DNA of 47,262 nucleotides, from NCBI GenBank assembly GCA_947039005.1, contig CAMQXY010000011.1, positions 1 to 47,262 on the forward strand. Reading direction: 5' to 3'. This DNA is from an uncultured Photobacterium sp. (lineage in GTDB: Bacteria > Pseudomonadota > Gammaproteobacteria > Enterobacterales > Vibrionaceae). Position 1 is the stretch's first letter. Each line of letters starts with the position of its first letter. The notes beneath the pieces were generated by a model. That model had not been told where the DNA came from and searched no databases. It saw only the letters and a program-made list of their open reading frames with translations. This document shows, in pieces, positions 11,227-21,923 of the stretch. The translations under genes were made by a program, and so were the position numbers.

Positions 11227-12567
11227 CTATTTTTTTTGCTTTTTTTGAACCTTTACAAATAGTGCCATAGATTCTAAATGGCCAGTATGTGGGAACATAT
11301 CCAACATACCGAGACGCTCTAACTGATAACCTTTTTGCAATAGTACTTGGCTGTCACGAGCCAGTGTTGCCGGATTGCACGACACATAAACCACTTTATT
11401 AGGTGCTAGCTTAACCACATGATCCATTACTCCAGCAGCCCCCGCACGTGCAGGATCTAATAAAATTTTATCAAATTGCTCCCGCGCCCACACTAATTTC
11501 GTGACATCTTGATCCAAGTTGGCCTGATAAAATGTCGCATTATCTTGTGCGTTAGCCTTAGCATTATCTGTCGCACGTAAAACCATATCATCAATACCTT
11601 CGACCCCAACCACCGCTTTAGCGAGCTTGGCGATAGGCAAACTAAAGTTACCCAAGCCACAGAATAAATCTAACACCCTATCCTGGGGCTGAACATCTAG
11701 CCATTCGATAGCTTGTGCCACCATTTTTATATTTACATCACCATTAACCTGAATAAAGTCTTTCGGCGAAAAGGTCAGTTTAATCCCTTCAATTTCATAA
11801 TATGGCTGCTCACCATAGCATTGGATTAACTCATCTGTTTCTGGTGCTAAAAACAACATCACGTTATGTTTAGCAGCAAACGCTTGAATAAGTGCGTTGT
11901 CGTCAGCATTAAAAGGCGCTAAATGGCGAATTAACACCACACAACCATTATCAGCATGCGTCAATTCAAGGTGACCAATGAATCGACGTCCTTTCAAGCT
12001 TTGTAATAACTCGCGTAATGACGGTAATAAATCATTTAACGGTTGGGCTAATACTGGGCATACGTTGACATCAACAATGTCGTTACTTTGCTTTTTACGA
12101 AAACCAAACTGTAACTGACCATTATTTTCAACACGAACCGCAAAGCGAGCACAACGACGATAATGCAGTGATTCACTGATGATTGGGGGTTGTTGAATAC
12201 AGTCAGCTTGGTCAATAACCGCAAACTTTTCCATCAATTCACCAAGCACTTGTTGCTTGGCAATAATTTGACCTTGATGCGATAAATGTTGCAAATTACA
12301 GCCACCACACTGGTCATAGATCGCACAATGGGGTTTAATACGGGCATTACTGTCTGAAAGGCGCTTAATCACTTTAGCTCGAGCGTAATTTTTTTTATCT
12401 TCCGTTAACTGCACCACGGCTGTTTCCGTAGGAAGTAAACCTTCGACAAAGACAGATTTACCATTTAGATGACCAATACCAGCACCAAGATGATCTAAGC
12501 GGCTAATCGTAATTTCTTTATGCTTGGTATCAGTTGTACGTTTTTGAGGCTTAAAAAAGCGTGCCAT
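11227..12567 (-). CDS. rlmD: 23S rRNA (uracil(1939)-C(5))-methyltransferase RlmD
   Basis: SAM-dependent methyltransferase of the TrmA/RumA family that modifies U1939 of 23S rRNA. Start chosen at MARFFKPQ (12567), like E. coli MAQFYSAK, giving 446 residues. An N-terminal TRAM domain is followed by a four-cysteine iron-sulfur site (CAIYDQCGGC plus the Cys of VCPVLAQ). The Rossmann domain contains LDLFCGLGNFSLP, LLDPARAGA and the catalytic YVSCNPATLARD. The C-terminus is very basic (VQKKQKK). It lies 48 nt upstream of relA, the same pairing as in E. coli, and is divergent from barA across about 120 nt that should hold both promoters. Confidence 0.97.
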   Translation of the reverse strand: MARFFKPQKRTTDTKHKEITISRLDHLGAGIGHLNGKSVFVEGLLPTETAVVQLTEDKKNYARAKVIKRLSDSNARIKPHCAIYDQCGGCNLQHLSHQGQIIAKQQVLGELMEKFAVIDQADCIQQPPIISESLHYRRCARFAVRVENNGQLQFGFRKKQSNDIVDVNVCPVLAQPLNDLLPSLRELLQSLKGRRFIGHLELTHADNGCVVLIRHLAPFNADDNALIQAFAAKHNVMLFLAPETDELIQCYGEQPYYEIEGIKLTFSPKDFIQVNGDVNIKMVAQAIEWLDVQPQDRVLDLFCGLGNFSLPIAKLAKAVVGVEGIDDMVLRATDNAKANAQDNATFYQANLDQDVTKLVWAREQFDKILLDPARAGAAGVMDHVVKLAPNKVVYVSCNPATLARDSQVLLQKGYQLERLGMLDMFPHTGHLESMALFVKVQKKQKK

Positions 12568-12688
12568 AGTGTTTTTGCTCACCGTTCAGACTTTGAGTAT
12601 TTGTTGTATAGCCCTAGTTTATTTAAGCTAGGAATATAGATGGGTGCTAATTCTCCCACAGAATCGCTTGCTTGTAATTAAGAGAACC

Positions 12689-15475
12689 ATGACCAAATAT
12701 GGACTTCGTGCCAGGGTCTTTACCCTGACATTAGCACCAACACTTATAATCGGCCTGTTATTAAGCACTTTTTTCACCATGAGCCGCTATCAAGATCTCG
12801 AACATCAGTTGATTTCGACAGGGACAAGTATTATTGAACCCTTGGCTATTTCGGCTGAATATGGCATGACCGAAAAAAATCGGGAAGCAATTCGACGCTT
12901 AATCGGTTACACCCATCGCAAGCATTCCGACATTATTCGCAGTATTGCGGTCTTTACTGATCACAATAAAATTTTTGCGACCTCTAATTTTCATCGTAAT
13001 TTTGATTCATTTATGTATCCCGATGATAAGCCGATCCCGCGCTTACTCGATACCCAACTGAACGATAATACCCTTATTCTACGTACCCCGATTTTAACTG
13101 AAGGTCAGTTTGGTACTAATACAAGTGCTAGTTCACTCGGTAAACCATTAGGCTATATTGCGATAGAACTCGATTTAAGCTCATTACGATTACAGCAATA
13201 TCAAGAAGTGTTCACCGCTTTAATGGTGCTATTACTCGGCTTAAGTTTATCATCACTGTTTGCTTACCGTTTGATGCAAGATGTCACCCGCCCGATTTCC
13301 CATATGATCAGTGTCGTTGACCGGATCCGCCGTGGTCACCTTGATATTCGTATCGAAGGGCAATTATTAGGTGAACTTGATACCCTTAAAAACGGCATCA
13401 ATGCGATGGCAATTTCGTTGTCTGAATATCATATTGAAATGCAACAAAGCATTGATCAGGCAACCTCCGATTTACGTGAAACTCTTGAGCAACTTGAAAT
13501 TCAAAACGTTGAGTTAGATATTGCCAAAAAACGCGCTCAAGAAGCGGCGCGGGTTAAATCTGAATTCTTAGCCAATATGTCGCACGAATTACGTACCCCA
13601 CTTAATGGGGTGATTGGCTTTACCCGTCAAATGCTCAAAACCAAACTCAATACCAACCAACAAGATTATTTACTGACGATTGAAAACTCAGCCAATAACC
13701 TCCTAACCATCATCAATGATATTTTGGACTTCTCAAAATTAGAAGCGGGTAAATTATTACTGGAAAATATCCCCTTTGATTTCAGTGATGCGCTCGATGA
13801 TGTAATGCGCTTACTCGCCCCAAGTGCACATGAAAAAGGCTTAGAGTTAACCCTTAAAATAGATACCCGTATTCCTCCAGGTTTAATTGGTGATCCACTT
13901 CGTATTCAACAGGTCGTGACCAACTTAATTGGTAATGCGGTTAAGTTTACTGAAACCGGTAATATTGATGTCTCGGTCGAACTAAAATCTGAACATGACA
14001 ATAATATTGAATTACAATTTATGGTCCGCGATACCGGTATTGGTATTTCAGAGCGTCAACAAGCACAGTTATTCCAAGCCTTTAGCCAAGCAGATGCCAG
14101 TATCTCGCGTCGTTATGGCGGTACAGGCTTAGGGCTAGTGATCACCCAAAAATTGGTGAGTCAAATGGGTGGTCAAGTCAGTCTCACCAGCCGTCTCCAT
14201 CAGGGATCAACCTTCTGGTTTAGTATTCGCATGCATAAAACGGATCTGCCAGTATCACAACTGATAGATACGTCATCATTAACGGGTAAAAAATTACTGT
14301 TAATTGAGCCCAATATGCAGGCAGCCTCAGTGGTTCAGCAGCGATTAATCAATGCTGGCGTTCATGTCACCTATCGCTCCACCATGCCCGATGATGATAT
14401 TGAACATCACGATTTTGCTTTACTGTGCTTGTCTCCCTGCGAACAACCACCAACAGCCGTGTTATTTGATCATATTTTTAAAGCAGAACAGATTGCCGAT
14501 AAAGTCTTAGTCTGTTTACCAACAACCGAACTCGCTTTATCTGAAAAACTGACCAATACTGGGGTTGAAATCTGTCTTGGTAAGCCGATCGCATCACGTA
14601 AATTATTTGAAGCCTTATGCGATAATAATGACGAAAGCCATGAACCAGAACTGCCGGTATTAACAACACCATCAGAACCCGTTCAACCATTAACGGTAAT
14701 GGCCGTTGATGATAATCCCGCCAACTTAAAATTAATTTCAGCGCTATTAGGCGAGCGCGTAGAAACCGTCATTACCGCGACAGGTGGTAAAAAAGCGGTC
14801 GAATATGCGCACCAAAAAGCATTTGATCTGATCTTTATGGATATTCAAATGCCTGAAATGGATGGGGTATCTGCTTGCCAAGAAATACACAAAACCAAAC
14901 TTAATCACAATACGCCAATTATTGCGGTAACCGCCCATGCGATGGCGGGTGAACGCGAACGGTTAATTAATGCAGGTATGGATGACTACCTAACAAAGCC
15001 GATTGAAGAACATATTCTCCAACAAATGTTAGCAAAGTGGATCACCTCAACTGATCCACAGGGCGTTTTACTTTCTTTACCAGAAACAACGGCCATGATT
15101 TATCAACCACAACTAGAAGCCCCACAAGCCATCGATAATAGTATTAGCTTTGATTGGTTATTAGCGCTTAAACAAGCCGCGGGAAAAGAAGATCTCGCAC
15201 GTGATATGTTACAAATGCTGTTGGACTACATGCCGGAAGTGGAATTATTAGTTAATGAAGCGCTGGATGGCAAACACGTTGAACTGTGGCCATCGATTCA
15301 TAAACTGCATGGCAGTTGTGCTTACAGTGGCGTACCGCGTCTTAAATATCTCTGCCATACCATTGAGACCGAGTTAAAAGCTGATGCGGTAATGGCTGAC
15401 ATTGAACCGGAATTGTTAGAGCTGATCGATGAAATGGATAATGTCGTGAAAGCCTCAAAACAATATCGGCGTTAA
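12689..15475 (+). CDS. barA: Tripartite hybrid sensor histidine kinase BarA
   Basis: Inner-membrane sensor kinase whose partner is the response regulator UvrY (VarA in Vibrio), controlling CsrB-type RNAs and carbon storage. Start at MTKYGLRARV (12689) with AGAGA upstream; 928 residues. Domains: membrane segment about 10-30, periplasmic loop about 31-172, second membrane segment about 173-194, HAMP about 195-247, HisKA with His299 in NMSHELRTP, HATPase with GDPLRIQQVVTNLIGNAVKFT and GGTGLGL, a degenerate receiver-like segment about 532-645, a true receiver with phospho-acceptor Asp718 in FMDIQMP, and a C-terminal HPt with His871 in IHKLHGSC. All phosphorelay residues are present. uvrY is not in the window. 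Confidence 0.97.
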   Translation: MTKYGLRARVFTLTLAPTLIIGLLLSTFFTMSRYQDLEHQLISTGTSIIEPLAISAEYGMTEKNREAIRRLIGYTHRKHSDIIRSIAVFTDHNKIFATSNFHRNFDSFMYPDDKPIPRLLDTQLNDNTLILRTPILTEGQFGTNTSASSLGKPLGYIAIELDLSSLRLQQYQEVFTALMVLLLGLSLSSLFAYRLMQDVTRPISHMISVVDRIRRGHLDIRIEGQLLGELDTLKNGINAMAISLSEYHIEMQQSIDQATSDLRETLEQLEIQNVELDIAKKRAQEAARVKSEFLANMSHELRTPLNGVIGFTRQMLKTKLNTNQQDYLLTIENSANNLLTIINDILDFSKLEAGKLLLENIPFDFSDALDDVMRLLAPSAHEKGLELTLKIDTRIPPGLIGDPLRIQQVVTNLIGNAVKFTETGNIDVSVELKSEHDNNIELQFMVRDTGIGISERQQAQLFQAFSQADASISRRYGGTGLGLVITQKLVSQMGGQVSLTSRLHQGSTFWFSIRMHKTDLPVSQLIDTSSLTGKKLLLIEPNMQAASVVQQRLINAGVHVTYRSTMPDDDIEHHDFALLCLSPCEQPPTAVLFDHIFKAEQIADKVLVCLPTTELALSEKLTNTGVEICLGKPIASRKLFEALCDNNDESHEPELPVLTTPSEPVQPLTVMAVDDNPANLKLISALLGERVETVITATGGKKAVEYAHQKAFDLIFMDIQMPEMDGVSACQEIHKTKLNHNTPIIAVTAHAMAGERERLINAGMDDYLTKPIEEHILQQMLAKWITSTDPQGVLLSLPETTAMIYQPQLEAPQAIDNSISFDWLLALKQAAGKEDLARDMLQMLLDYMPEVELLVNEALDGKHVELWPSIHKLHGSCAYSGVPRLKYLCHTIETELKADAVMADIEPELLELIDEMDNVVKASKQYRR

Positions 15476-15523
15476 TTTTTCTGTTATTGATACAAAAAAA
15501 TAGAGGCAAAAAAATATTGCCAC

Positions 15524-15558
15524 AAAAAAGCGCTAGCCTTATCAGCTAACGCTTTTTT
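15524..15558. terminator. Bidirectional terminator between barA and acpS
   Basis: AAAAAAGCG pairs with CGCTTTTTT; the stem continues through TAGC/GCTA after one mismatch, with a 7-nt loop. A-run and T-run flank the stem on both strands, so it can end both the rightward barA transcript and the leftward acpS operon. Confidence 0.88.
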
Positions 15559-15588
15559 ATTTTTTATATCGGCGCTATCACACTAGTA

Positions 15589-15969
15589 TTAACTTTCAAT
15601 GATCACCGTAGCAACAGCATAACGGCGTTCATCAGCAATAGTTAGGTGCAGATGTTGCCCGCCCATTGCCGTTAGCAATGCTAATGCTTGACCAGAAAAA
15701 GCCACCAATGGCTTACCGCGTTCATCATTAGTAACCGTGAAATCTTGAAAAGAGACCCCACAAGCGATCCCTGTACCTAATGCTTTAGAAGCCGCTTCTT
15801 TAACAGCAAATCGCTTCGCCACAAACCGAGCCCGCAACTTTAAAGCATAATATTGTTCAAGTTCAGACGCTGATAACACCCGTTCAGCGAAACCATCGCC
15901 AGCACGAGCAAGTACTTTTTCTATCCGTTCGATTTCAACAATATCAGTCCCTAAACCTAAAATAGCCAT
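15589..15969 (-). CDS. acpS: Holo-[acyl-carrier-protein] synthase
   Basis: Transfers 4'-phosphopantetheine from coenzyme A to apo-ACP, activating fatty-acid synthesis. The 126 residues fit the AcpS trimer family. The N-terminal [14 protein letters not shown] holds the magnesium-binding Asp, and [21 protein letters not shown] is the signature with the second metal ligand Glu. The C-terminal [15 protein letters not shown] strand is typical. Its ATG overlaps the pdxJ stop codon (TGATG), so translation is coupled. Last gene of the rnc-era-recO-pdxJ-acpS run, ended by the shared terminator with barA. Confidence 0.97.
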   Translation of the reverse strand: MAILGLGTDIVEIERIEKVLARAGDGFAERVLSASELEQYYALKLRARFVAKRFAVKEAASKALGTGIACGVSFQDFTVTNDERGKPLVAFSGQALALLTAMGGQHLHLTIADERRYAVATVIIES

Positions 15970-16700
15970 CAGCCACGCGCTTCCTGCATCAACAAACGCA
16001 TATCAGCCACTGCTTTTTCTAGGCCGTCAAACATCGCGCGTCCCATAATAGAATGACCAATATTAAGCTCATACAGCTCAGGTAACGCGGCGATAGCTTT
16101 AACGTTATGATAGGTTAAACCGTGTCCAGCATTAACTTTAATGCCTAGGCTTGCTGCGTAAGTTGCAGCCTCTGCAATTTTTTCAAGTTCAGCCGCTTGC
16201 ACTTCTTCAGTGGTCGCATCGGCATAATGACCGGTATGTAATTCAATAAACGGTGCACCAGTGACCAATGCTGCATCAATCTGGCGCTTATCCGCATCAA
16301 TAAACAGTGATACTTTAATGCCAGCCGCTGCAAGCTTAGCCGTTGCAGCTGTGATTTTTTCACATTGCCCGACCACATCTAAGCCGCCCTCAGTCGTAAG
16401 TTCAGCACGTTTTTCTGGTACTAAACACACATATTCAGGTTGGGTATCTAAGGCAATCGCCACCATTTCATCGGTAACCGCCATTTCTAGATTCATCCGG
16501 GTTTGCAATGTTTCTCGTAAAATGCGTACATCCCGATCATTAATATGGCGACGATCTTCACGTAAATGCACTGTAATACCATCCGCACCTGCACGCTCAG
16601 CAACTTCCGCTGCATGAACAGGATCGGGATAACGGGTACCGCGGGCATTACGTAATGTTGCAATATGGTCAATATTGACACCAAGTAGAATGTGGTTCAT
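15969..16700 (-). CDS. pdxJ: Pyridoxine 5'-phosphate synthase
   Basis: Condenses 1-deoxyxylulose 5-phosphate with 3-amino-2-oxopropyl phosphate to pyridoxine 5'-phosphate (vitamin B6 synthesis). TIM-barrel enzyme of 243 residues, as in E. coli. Conserved blocks: [85 protein letters not shown] and [12 protein letters not shown]. The start overlaps the recO stop by 4 nt (ATGA) and the end overlaps acpS by 1 nt. Confidence 0.98.
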   Translation of the reverse strand: MNHILLGVNIDHIATLRNARGTRYPDPVHAAEVAERAGADGITVHLREDRRHINDRDVRILRETLQTRMNLEMAVTDEMVAIALDTQPEYVCLVPEKRAELTTEGGLDVVGQCEKITAATAKLAAAGIKVSLFIDADKRQIDAALVTGAPFIELHTGHYADATTEEVQAAELEKIAEAATYAASLGIKVNAGHGLTYHNVKAIAALPELYELNIGHSIMGRAMFDGLEKAVADMRLLMQEARG

Positions 16701-17407
16701 TTTCCGATACTCCTTGCTCGAGGGATAAACAATTCCCGACTTTTTAATGGCTTTGAACCAAGATATGGCTTTAAGGCTATCCGTGTAAAGCGTTTCGCCG
16801 CCCGAAGTTGTTCAGGGGTTTCAAAACATCTGGCAGCAATCGCTTTTAATTCATTACCATGAAAAGTAAGTTGGCTTATTTTCATTGAAGCAATAAATCC
16901 CTGCTGTTCGCGGTAGTTGTAAGTCATGCGGTCATCAACCGCTAACCCACTCCCAGCACAATGCAGAAAGTCGATACCGTAACCAAGATGATGCAATAAG
17001 GCGAGTTCAAAACGGCGCAATGCTGGTTCTGGATTATCCGCTTGTGCAAGCTCACGCAACACATTCAAATAATCCAGAAACAACACCGGATAAGGGGTGT
17101 GGGTTTCTAATACCCGCGCTAATACTTCATTAACGTACATCGCGGAATATAAAATATAACTGCGCAATGGCAGACCAATGCTGATGGGTTCGGCATGGGT
17201 AAGAACAGGCATGCTACCTTTACCACTCCATTTCATAAACAATGGCGTGAATGGCTGCAATGTTCCTTTGAGGTTAGAACGCTTACGACGCGCTCCTTTT
17301 GCTAGTAGGGTAAGACGGCCATAATCCTCGCTAAACACATCGAGGATCAGGCTCGTCTCACTATAATGACGATAATGAAGGACAAAACAACGCTGTAAGC
17401 CCTCCAT
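16697..17407 (-). CDS. recO: DNA repair protein RecO
   Basis: Recombination mediator that anneals SSB-coated single strands and, with RecR, loads RecA. The N-terminal OB fold reads [42 protein letters not shown]. The remainder is the helical domain (about residues 80-236). The zinc-finger cysteines of Gram-positive RecO are not apparent, as is usual in enterobacterial-type RecO. The 236 residues match the E. coli length (242). It lies 8 nt after era and overlaps pdxJ by 4 nt. Confidence 0.95.
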   Translation of the reverse strand: MEGLQRCFVLHYRHYSETSLILDVFSEDYGRLTLLAKGARRKRSNLKGTLQPFTPLFMKWSGKGSMPVLTHAEPISIGLPLRSYILYSAMYVNEVLARVLETHTPYPVLFLDYLNVLRELAQADNPEPALRRFELALLHHLGYGIDFLHCAGSGLAVDDRMTYNYREQQGFIASMKISQLTFHGNELKAIAARCFETPEQLRAAKRFTRIALKPYLGSKPLKSRELFIPRARSIGK

Positions 17408-17415
17408 TACTTTCC

Positions 17416-18321
17416 TTATAGATCGTCAATGTAACCTAAGCTACGCAGTGCACGTTCGTCATCTGCCCAACCTGATTTCACTTTAACCCAAAGTTCTAGG
17501 TAGACTTTACGTTCAAATAGATCTTCCATATCTAAACGGGCTTCACGGCCGATCACTTTGATCTTATCGCCGCCTTTGCCAATCACCATTTTCTTCTGGC
17601 CTTTACGCTCAACCAGAATCAAACCATTGATATCAAAACCATTTGTATCCGGATTGAAATCAAAACGTTCAATTTCAACCGTCACAGAATACGGTAATTC
17701 TTCACCCGTAAAGCGCATCAGTTTTTCACGAATAATTTCTGACGCCATAAAGCGTTGTGAACGATCCGTTACATACTCTTCAGGGAAGTAGTATTCACAC
17801 TCAGGTAAATGTTCACGAACAATTTTTTCAATTGCAGCAACGTTAGTTCCTTTCTTTGCAGACATAGGAATAACATCAACAAACGGCATTTTTTCTGCTA
17901 ATGCCTGCAAATGAGGGAACAGCTCATGTTTTTCTTTAATATTGTCGACTTTGTTGATTAACAATACTGTTGGTAGCTCACTTTTAATAAGCTTATTCAG
18001 TACCATCTCATCATCAGCAGTCCACGTAGTACCATCAACAAGGAATAGTACTAGCTCAACATCAGTTAATGAACTGCTTGCAGCACGGTTCATTAAACGG
18101 TTAATCACACGTTTTTCTTCAATATGCAAACCTGGGGTGTCAATATAGACAGCCTGATACCCATCACGAGTATCAACACCCATGATACGGTGACGTGTAG
18201 TTTGCGGTTTACGTGAAGTGATAGACAATTTCTGTCCCACTAAACGGTTAAGCAAGGTTGATTTTCCGACGTTCGGTCGACCAACGATGGCAATAAAGCC
18301 ACAATGTTGTTTATCTGTCAT
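17416..18321 (-). CDS. era: GTPase Era
   Basis: Essential Ras-like GTPase that binds the 3' end of 16S rRNA and assists 30S maturation. G1 is GRPNVGKS (about residues 14-21), the switch region has [12 protein letters not shown]3 is DTPGLH and G4 is NKVD. A C-terminal type-2 KH domain follows with [20 protein letters not shown]. The 301 residues equal the E. coli length. Its ATG overlaps the rnc stop codon (4-nt ATGA overlap), preserving the well-known rnc-era coupling. Confidence 0.98.
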   Translation of the reverse strand: MTDKQHCGFIAIVGRPNVGKSTLLNRLVGQKLSITSRKPQTTRHRIMGVDTRDGYQAVYIDTPGLHIEEKRVINRLMNRAASSSLTDVELVLFLVDGTTWTADDEMVLNKLIKSELPTVLLINKVDNIKEKHELFPHLQALAEKMPFVDVIPMSAKKGTNVAAIEKIVREHLPECEYYFPEEYVTDRSQRFMASEIIREKLMRFTGEELPYSVTVEIERFDFNPDTNGFDINGLILVERKGQKKMVIGKGGDKIKVIGREARLDMEDLFERKVYLELWVKVKSGWADDERALRSLGYIDDL

Positions 18322-18992
18322 GATTCCAACTGATTAAGTGCAATTTCTGCTGCTGCCTGCTCTGCCTTGCGCCGACTGCCGCCCTTACCGATTACAGGTT
18401 CATCCAAACCTGTGACATCACACTGTACAGTGAACTCTTGGTTATGAGCTTCACCTTGTACCTTAGTTACAGTATATGCAGGTAATGGTAAACGGCGACC
18501 TTGAAGACACTCTTGCAAGCGTGTTTTTGGATCTTTTTGGTTGATGCCTGGTTCAATTGTATCAAGACGTGATTTATACCAAGCCAATACGACTTGACGC
18601 ACTGTCTCAACATCACTATCTAGATAAACCGCGCCAATGATTGCTTCAACACAGTCAGCCAGAATAGAATCACGACGGAAACCGCCGCTTTTCAGCTCAC
18701 CTGGACCTAATAGTAAGTAGTCGCCAAGTTCGAACTCACGTCCTAGCTCTGCTAATGTCTTACCACGGACTAGTGTTGCACGCATTCGGCTCATATCACC
18801 TTCATCCACAGAAGGAAAACGGTGATATAAGTCATCAGCAACAACAAAACTTAAAATAGAATCACCTAGAAATTCTAGGCGCTCATTGTGGGTGCCATTA
18901 GCACTGCGGTGTGTCAGTGCTAATGTCATCAACTCAGAGCTATTAAATTGGTAGCCCAGCTTGCGCTGCAGCCTATTCGCTGGAGTTGTCAT
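18318..18992 (-). CDS. rnc: Ribonuclease III
   Basis: Double-strand-specific endoribonuclease for rRNA and mRNA processing. The catalytic domain has the signature [12 protein letters not shown] (about residues 36-47) and the second acidic pair in [15 protein letters not shown]-terminal double-stranded RNA-binding domain (about 150-222) carries [10 protein letters not shown] and [18 protein letters not shown]. The 224 residues are close to E. coli (226). It follows lepB by 15 nt and overlaps era by 4 nt. In E. coli RNase III cleaves its own leader; I could not identify a comparable stem here. Confidence 0.98.
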   Translation of the reverse strand: MTTPANRLQRKLGYQFNSSELMTLALTHRSANGTHNERLEFLGDSILSFVVADDLYHRFPSVDEGDMSRMRATLVRGKTLAELGREFELGDYLLLGPGELKSGGFRRDSILADCVEAIIGAVYLDSDVETVRQVVLAWYKSRLDTIEPGINQKDPKTRLQECLQGRRLPLPAYTVTKVQGEAHNQEFTVQCDVTGLDEPVIGKGGSRRKAEQAAAEIALNQLES

Positions 18993-19007
18993 TTTCTCTC
19001 GATTATT

Positions 19008-19907
19008 TTATTTAATGCTACCGATACGATTAAAACGTACGCCGGTAGGGATCCAAGATGGAAGTAAACTATCAGGCTTGCGATCGAAATCAAAGCTCAT
19101 CCAAATAGCCACCGCCTTGCCGACTAAATTCGCTTCTGGGACAAAACCCCAATAACGACTATCAGCACTGTTGTCACGGTTGTCGCCCATAACAAAATAT
19201 TCACCTTTTGGTACAACCCACTCACCGATCCCTGGGCGAGGAACGTAAGCCATACGGTTATCACGTCGTAGTGGATCGATCAAAATATGATGATTGATAT
19301 CACCAAGGTGTTCTTTATATTCGATAAGACGTGCCATACCTTGAGTAAAGTCACTCTCTTTCATATCCGTTAATTTTACGGGTTTACAAACAGTAGTGCC
19401 TTGCGGCTGAATACATAACTGTTTATCAACACTGTAACGAATAGTATCACCAGGCAAACCAACAACACGTTTAATATAATCAATTGTTGGGTTAGGCGGA
19501 TAACGGAATACAATCACATCACCACGTTTAGGCTCACCGGTATTTAAAAATTTATGATCAAAAACAGGATCACGAAGTCCATAAGCAAACTTTTGAACTA
19601 GAATAAAATCACCAACATACAAGGTTGGTAACATTGATTTTGATGGAATCTGAAACGGCTCATAAATAAATGAACGGAATATCATGATCAATGCAATCAC
19701 AGGGAACATTGAACTTGCTGACTCAATCCAACTTGGCTGAGGCGCAACACGTGCAAGTACTTCAGCATCAACTTGACCACCCGCTTTTTCAGCTGCGGCT
19801 GCAATTTTTAATTGTCGCTTCGGTGCCCATAGAAATTTATCTAGAGCCCAAATAATACCAGTAAAGATCGTCGCTAAGACCAGTATTATTGAAAATGTAT
19901 TTGCCAT
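19008..19907 (-). CDS. lepB: Signal peptidase I
   Basis: Inner-membrane protease that removes signal peptides from exported proteins. Membrane segments lie at about residues 3-22 and 65-82. The catalytic Ser91 is in PSKSMLPTLYVGD (box B) and the general base Lys146 in YIKRVVGLPGD (box D). Box E, GDNRDNSADSRYWGFV, is intact. The 299 residues are shorter than E. coli (324), with a shorter cytoplasmic loop between the membrane segments. It lies between lepA (143 nt upstream, with a hairpin in the gap) and rnc. Confidence 0.97.
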   Translation of the reverse strand: MANTFSIILVLATIFTGIIWALDKFLWAPKRQLKIAAAAEKAGGQVDAEVLARVAPQPSWIESASSMFPVIALIMIFRSFIYEPFQIPSKSMLPTLYVGDFILVQKFAYGLRDPVFDHKFLNTGEPKRGDVIVFRYPPNPTIDYIKRVVGLPGDTIRYSVDKQLCIQPQGTTVCKPVKLTDMKESDFTQGMARLIEYKEHLGDINHHILIDPLRRDNRMAYVPRPGIGEWVVPKGEYFVMGDNRDNSADSRYWGFVPEANLVGKAVAIWMSFDFDRKPDSLLPSWIPTGVRFNRIGSIK

Positions 19908-19980
19908 GTTATTCCTTAGGTTTAACGCAACTAACTACTACAGCTAGTTTATTCGGTCTGATTTAGAACGCCTAAGTAAA

Positions 19981-20017
19981 AGAAAGTGCTATTTAATAGA
20001 TTAAATAAGCACTTTCT
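19981..20017 (-). terminator. Strong hairpin in the lepA-lepB gap, possible terminator
   Basis: AGAAAGTGCT-ATTTAAT pairs with ATTAAATAAGCACTTTCT over about 17 bp with a single bulged T and a 2-nt loop. On the minus strand the continuation is TTTTAC, a short T-run. It could terminate or attenuate lepA transcription before lepB. Confidence 0.5.
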
Positions 20018-20050
20018 AATCATTTTTAGACTGTTATAAACAAAGTAAGA

Positions 20051-21847
20051 TTACTTATCTTTGCCCACATGAAGAATAGCTAAGAAAGCTTCTTGTGGTA
20101 ATTCAACATTACCAATTTGCTTCATACGTTTCTTACCGTCTTTTTGTTTCTGTAGCAATTTCTTCTTACGGCTAATATCACCACCATAACATTTCGCGAT
20201 AACGTTTTTACGTAATTGCTTCACGGTTGAACGTGCAATGATATGAGTACCAATAGCCGCTTGAATCGCGATATCAAACATCTGACGAGGAATGAACTCT
20301 TTCATTTTCTCAACAACATCACGACCACGAGTCTGTGAGTTATCTTTATGAGTAATGATCGCTAAGGCATCAACACGATCACCATTTAGCAGAATATCAA
20401 CCCGTACCATGTCGGATTCTTGATAACGTTGGAAATTGTAATCTAACGAAGCATAGCCACGTGAGGTTGATTTCAAACGGTCAAAGAAATCCAATACCAC
20501 TTCTGACATTGGAATGTCATAAGTTAGTGCTACTTGATTGCCGTGATACACCATATCAACCTGCATACCACGCTTTTCAATACATAAGGTAATAACATTA
20601 CCTAAGTATTCGCTTGGTACTAGAATATTACAGCGAGCAATGGGTTCACCCATAACTTCAATGTCATTAACCGCAGGTAATTTAGCTGGGCTATCAACAT
20701 ACAGCATAGTGCCGTCTGTTTTCTTCACTTCATACACTACAGTTGGTGCAGTAGTGATCAGATCAATGTCGTATTCACGTTCTAAACGCTCTTGAATAAT
20801 CTCCATATGGAGCATACCCAAGAAACCACAACGGAAACCAAAACCTAATGCAGTCGAACTTTCTGGTTCATAAAACAATGATGCATCGTTTAGGCTTAAT
20901 TTACCTAATGCATCACGGAAGTTCTCATAATCATCAGATGATACTGGGAATAAACCTGCATATACCTGTGGTTTTACTTTCTTAAAGCCAGGTAATGCGG
21001 TCTCACAACCACCTTTTGCTAGCGTTAACGTATCACCAACGGGTGCACCTAGGATGTCTTTAATACCACAAACAACCCAGCCAACTTCGCCAGTATTTAG
21101 TTCAGTGGTATCAATCTGTTTTGGTGTGAAGATACCAAGACGATCAACACCCCAGATTTGACCTGTGGTCATCACTTTAATTTTGTCGTTTTTCTTTAGC
21201 TTGCCGTTTTTAACACGTACTAAAGACACTACACCTAAGTAATTATCAAACCATGAGTCAATAATTAGTGCTTGTAGCGGCGCATCCGGATCACCTTCAG
21301 GTGCAGGAATGGCTTCAACGATTTTTTCAAGAACCTCGTCAACACCAACACCGGTCTTTGCTGAACAACGCACAGCATCGAGGGCATCAATACCAACAAT
21401 TTCTTCAATTTCTTCGGCTACACGCTCTGGATCTGCGGCTGGAAGGTCGATTTTATTTAAAATCGGCACCACTTCCAAATCCATTTCCATGGCGGTGTAA
21501 CAGTTTGCTAAAGTCTGAGCTTCTACGCCCTGACCCGCATCGACGACCAATAATGCACCTTCACAGGCTGCAAGTGAACGCGATACTTCATACGAGAAGT
21601 CAACGTGCCCAGGGGTGTCGATAAAGTTTAATTGATAAGTTACACCATCTTTAGCCGTGTAATCGAGCGTCACGCTCTGGGCTTTAATAGTGATACCGCG
21701 TTCGCGTTCAAGATCCATGGAATCCAAAACCTGTGCAGCCATTTCTCGATCAGAAAGGCCGCCACAGACTTGAATTAGACGGTCGGATAAGGTTGACTTA
21801 CCATGGTCGATATGTGCGATAATCGAAAAGTTACGAATGTGCTTCAT
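20051..21847 (-). CDS. lepA: Elongation factor 4 (back-translocase LepA)
   Basis: Ribosome-associated GTPase that can back-translocate stalled ribosomes and affects initiation and 30S assembly. The 598 residues match E. coli (599). G motifs: AHIDHGKST (G1), [11 protein letters not shown] (switch I), DTPGHVDF (G3), NKIDLP (G4) and CSAKTGVG (G5). The LepA-specific C-terminal domain is present, ending [29 protein letters not shown], the usual basic family signature. It stands upstream of lepB as in E. coli and 76 nt downstream of rseC. Confidence 0.98.
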   Translation of the reverse strand: MKHIRNFSIIAHIDHGKSTLSDRLIQVCGGLSDREMAAQVLDSMDLERERGITIKAQSVTLDYTAKDGVTYQLNFIDTPGHVDFSYEVSRSLAACEGALLVVDAGQGVEAQTLANCYTAMEMDLEVVPILNKIDLPAADPERVAEEIEEIVGIDALDAVRCSAKTGVGVDEVLEKIVEAIPAPEGDPDAPLQALIIDSWFDNYLGVVSLVRVKNGKLKKNDKIKVMTTGQIWGVDRLGIFTPKQIDTTELNTGEVGWVVCGIKDILGAPVGDTLTLAKGGCETALPGFKKVKPQVYAGLFPVSSDDYENFRDALGKLSLNDASLFYEPESSTALGFGFRCGFLGMLHMEIIQERLEREYDIDLITTAPTVVYEVKKTDGTMLYVDSPAKLPAVNDIEVMGEPIARCNILVPSEYLGNVITLCIEKRGMQVDMVYHGNQVALTYDIPMSEVVLDFFDRLKSTSRGYASLDYNFQRYQESDMVRVDILLNGDRVDALAIITHKDNSQTRGRDVVEKMKEFIPRQMFDIAIQAAIGTHIIARSTVKQLRKNVIAKCYGGDISRKKKLLQKQKDGKKRMKQIGNVELPQEAFLAILHVGKDK

Positions 21848-21923
21848 GAATGGCGTGACTAGCTCGTGATTAAAATGAATGGGATCTTAAGATCAAGTTG
21901 ACGGATTCTACCGAATTTAAACG

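Noticed and set aside
10932-11270. 112-codon plus-strand ORF over the relA 5' end
   Set aside because: Antisense to conserved relA sequence and without a ribosome-binding site.
14478-14938. Minus-strand ORFs inside barA
   Set aside because: They lie antisense to the receiver-domain coding region and show no family features.
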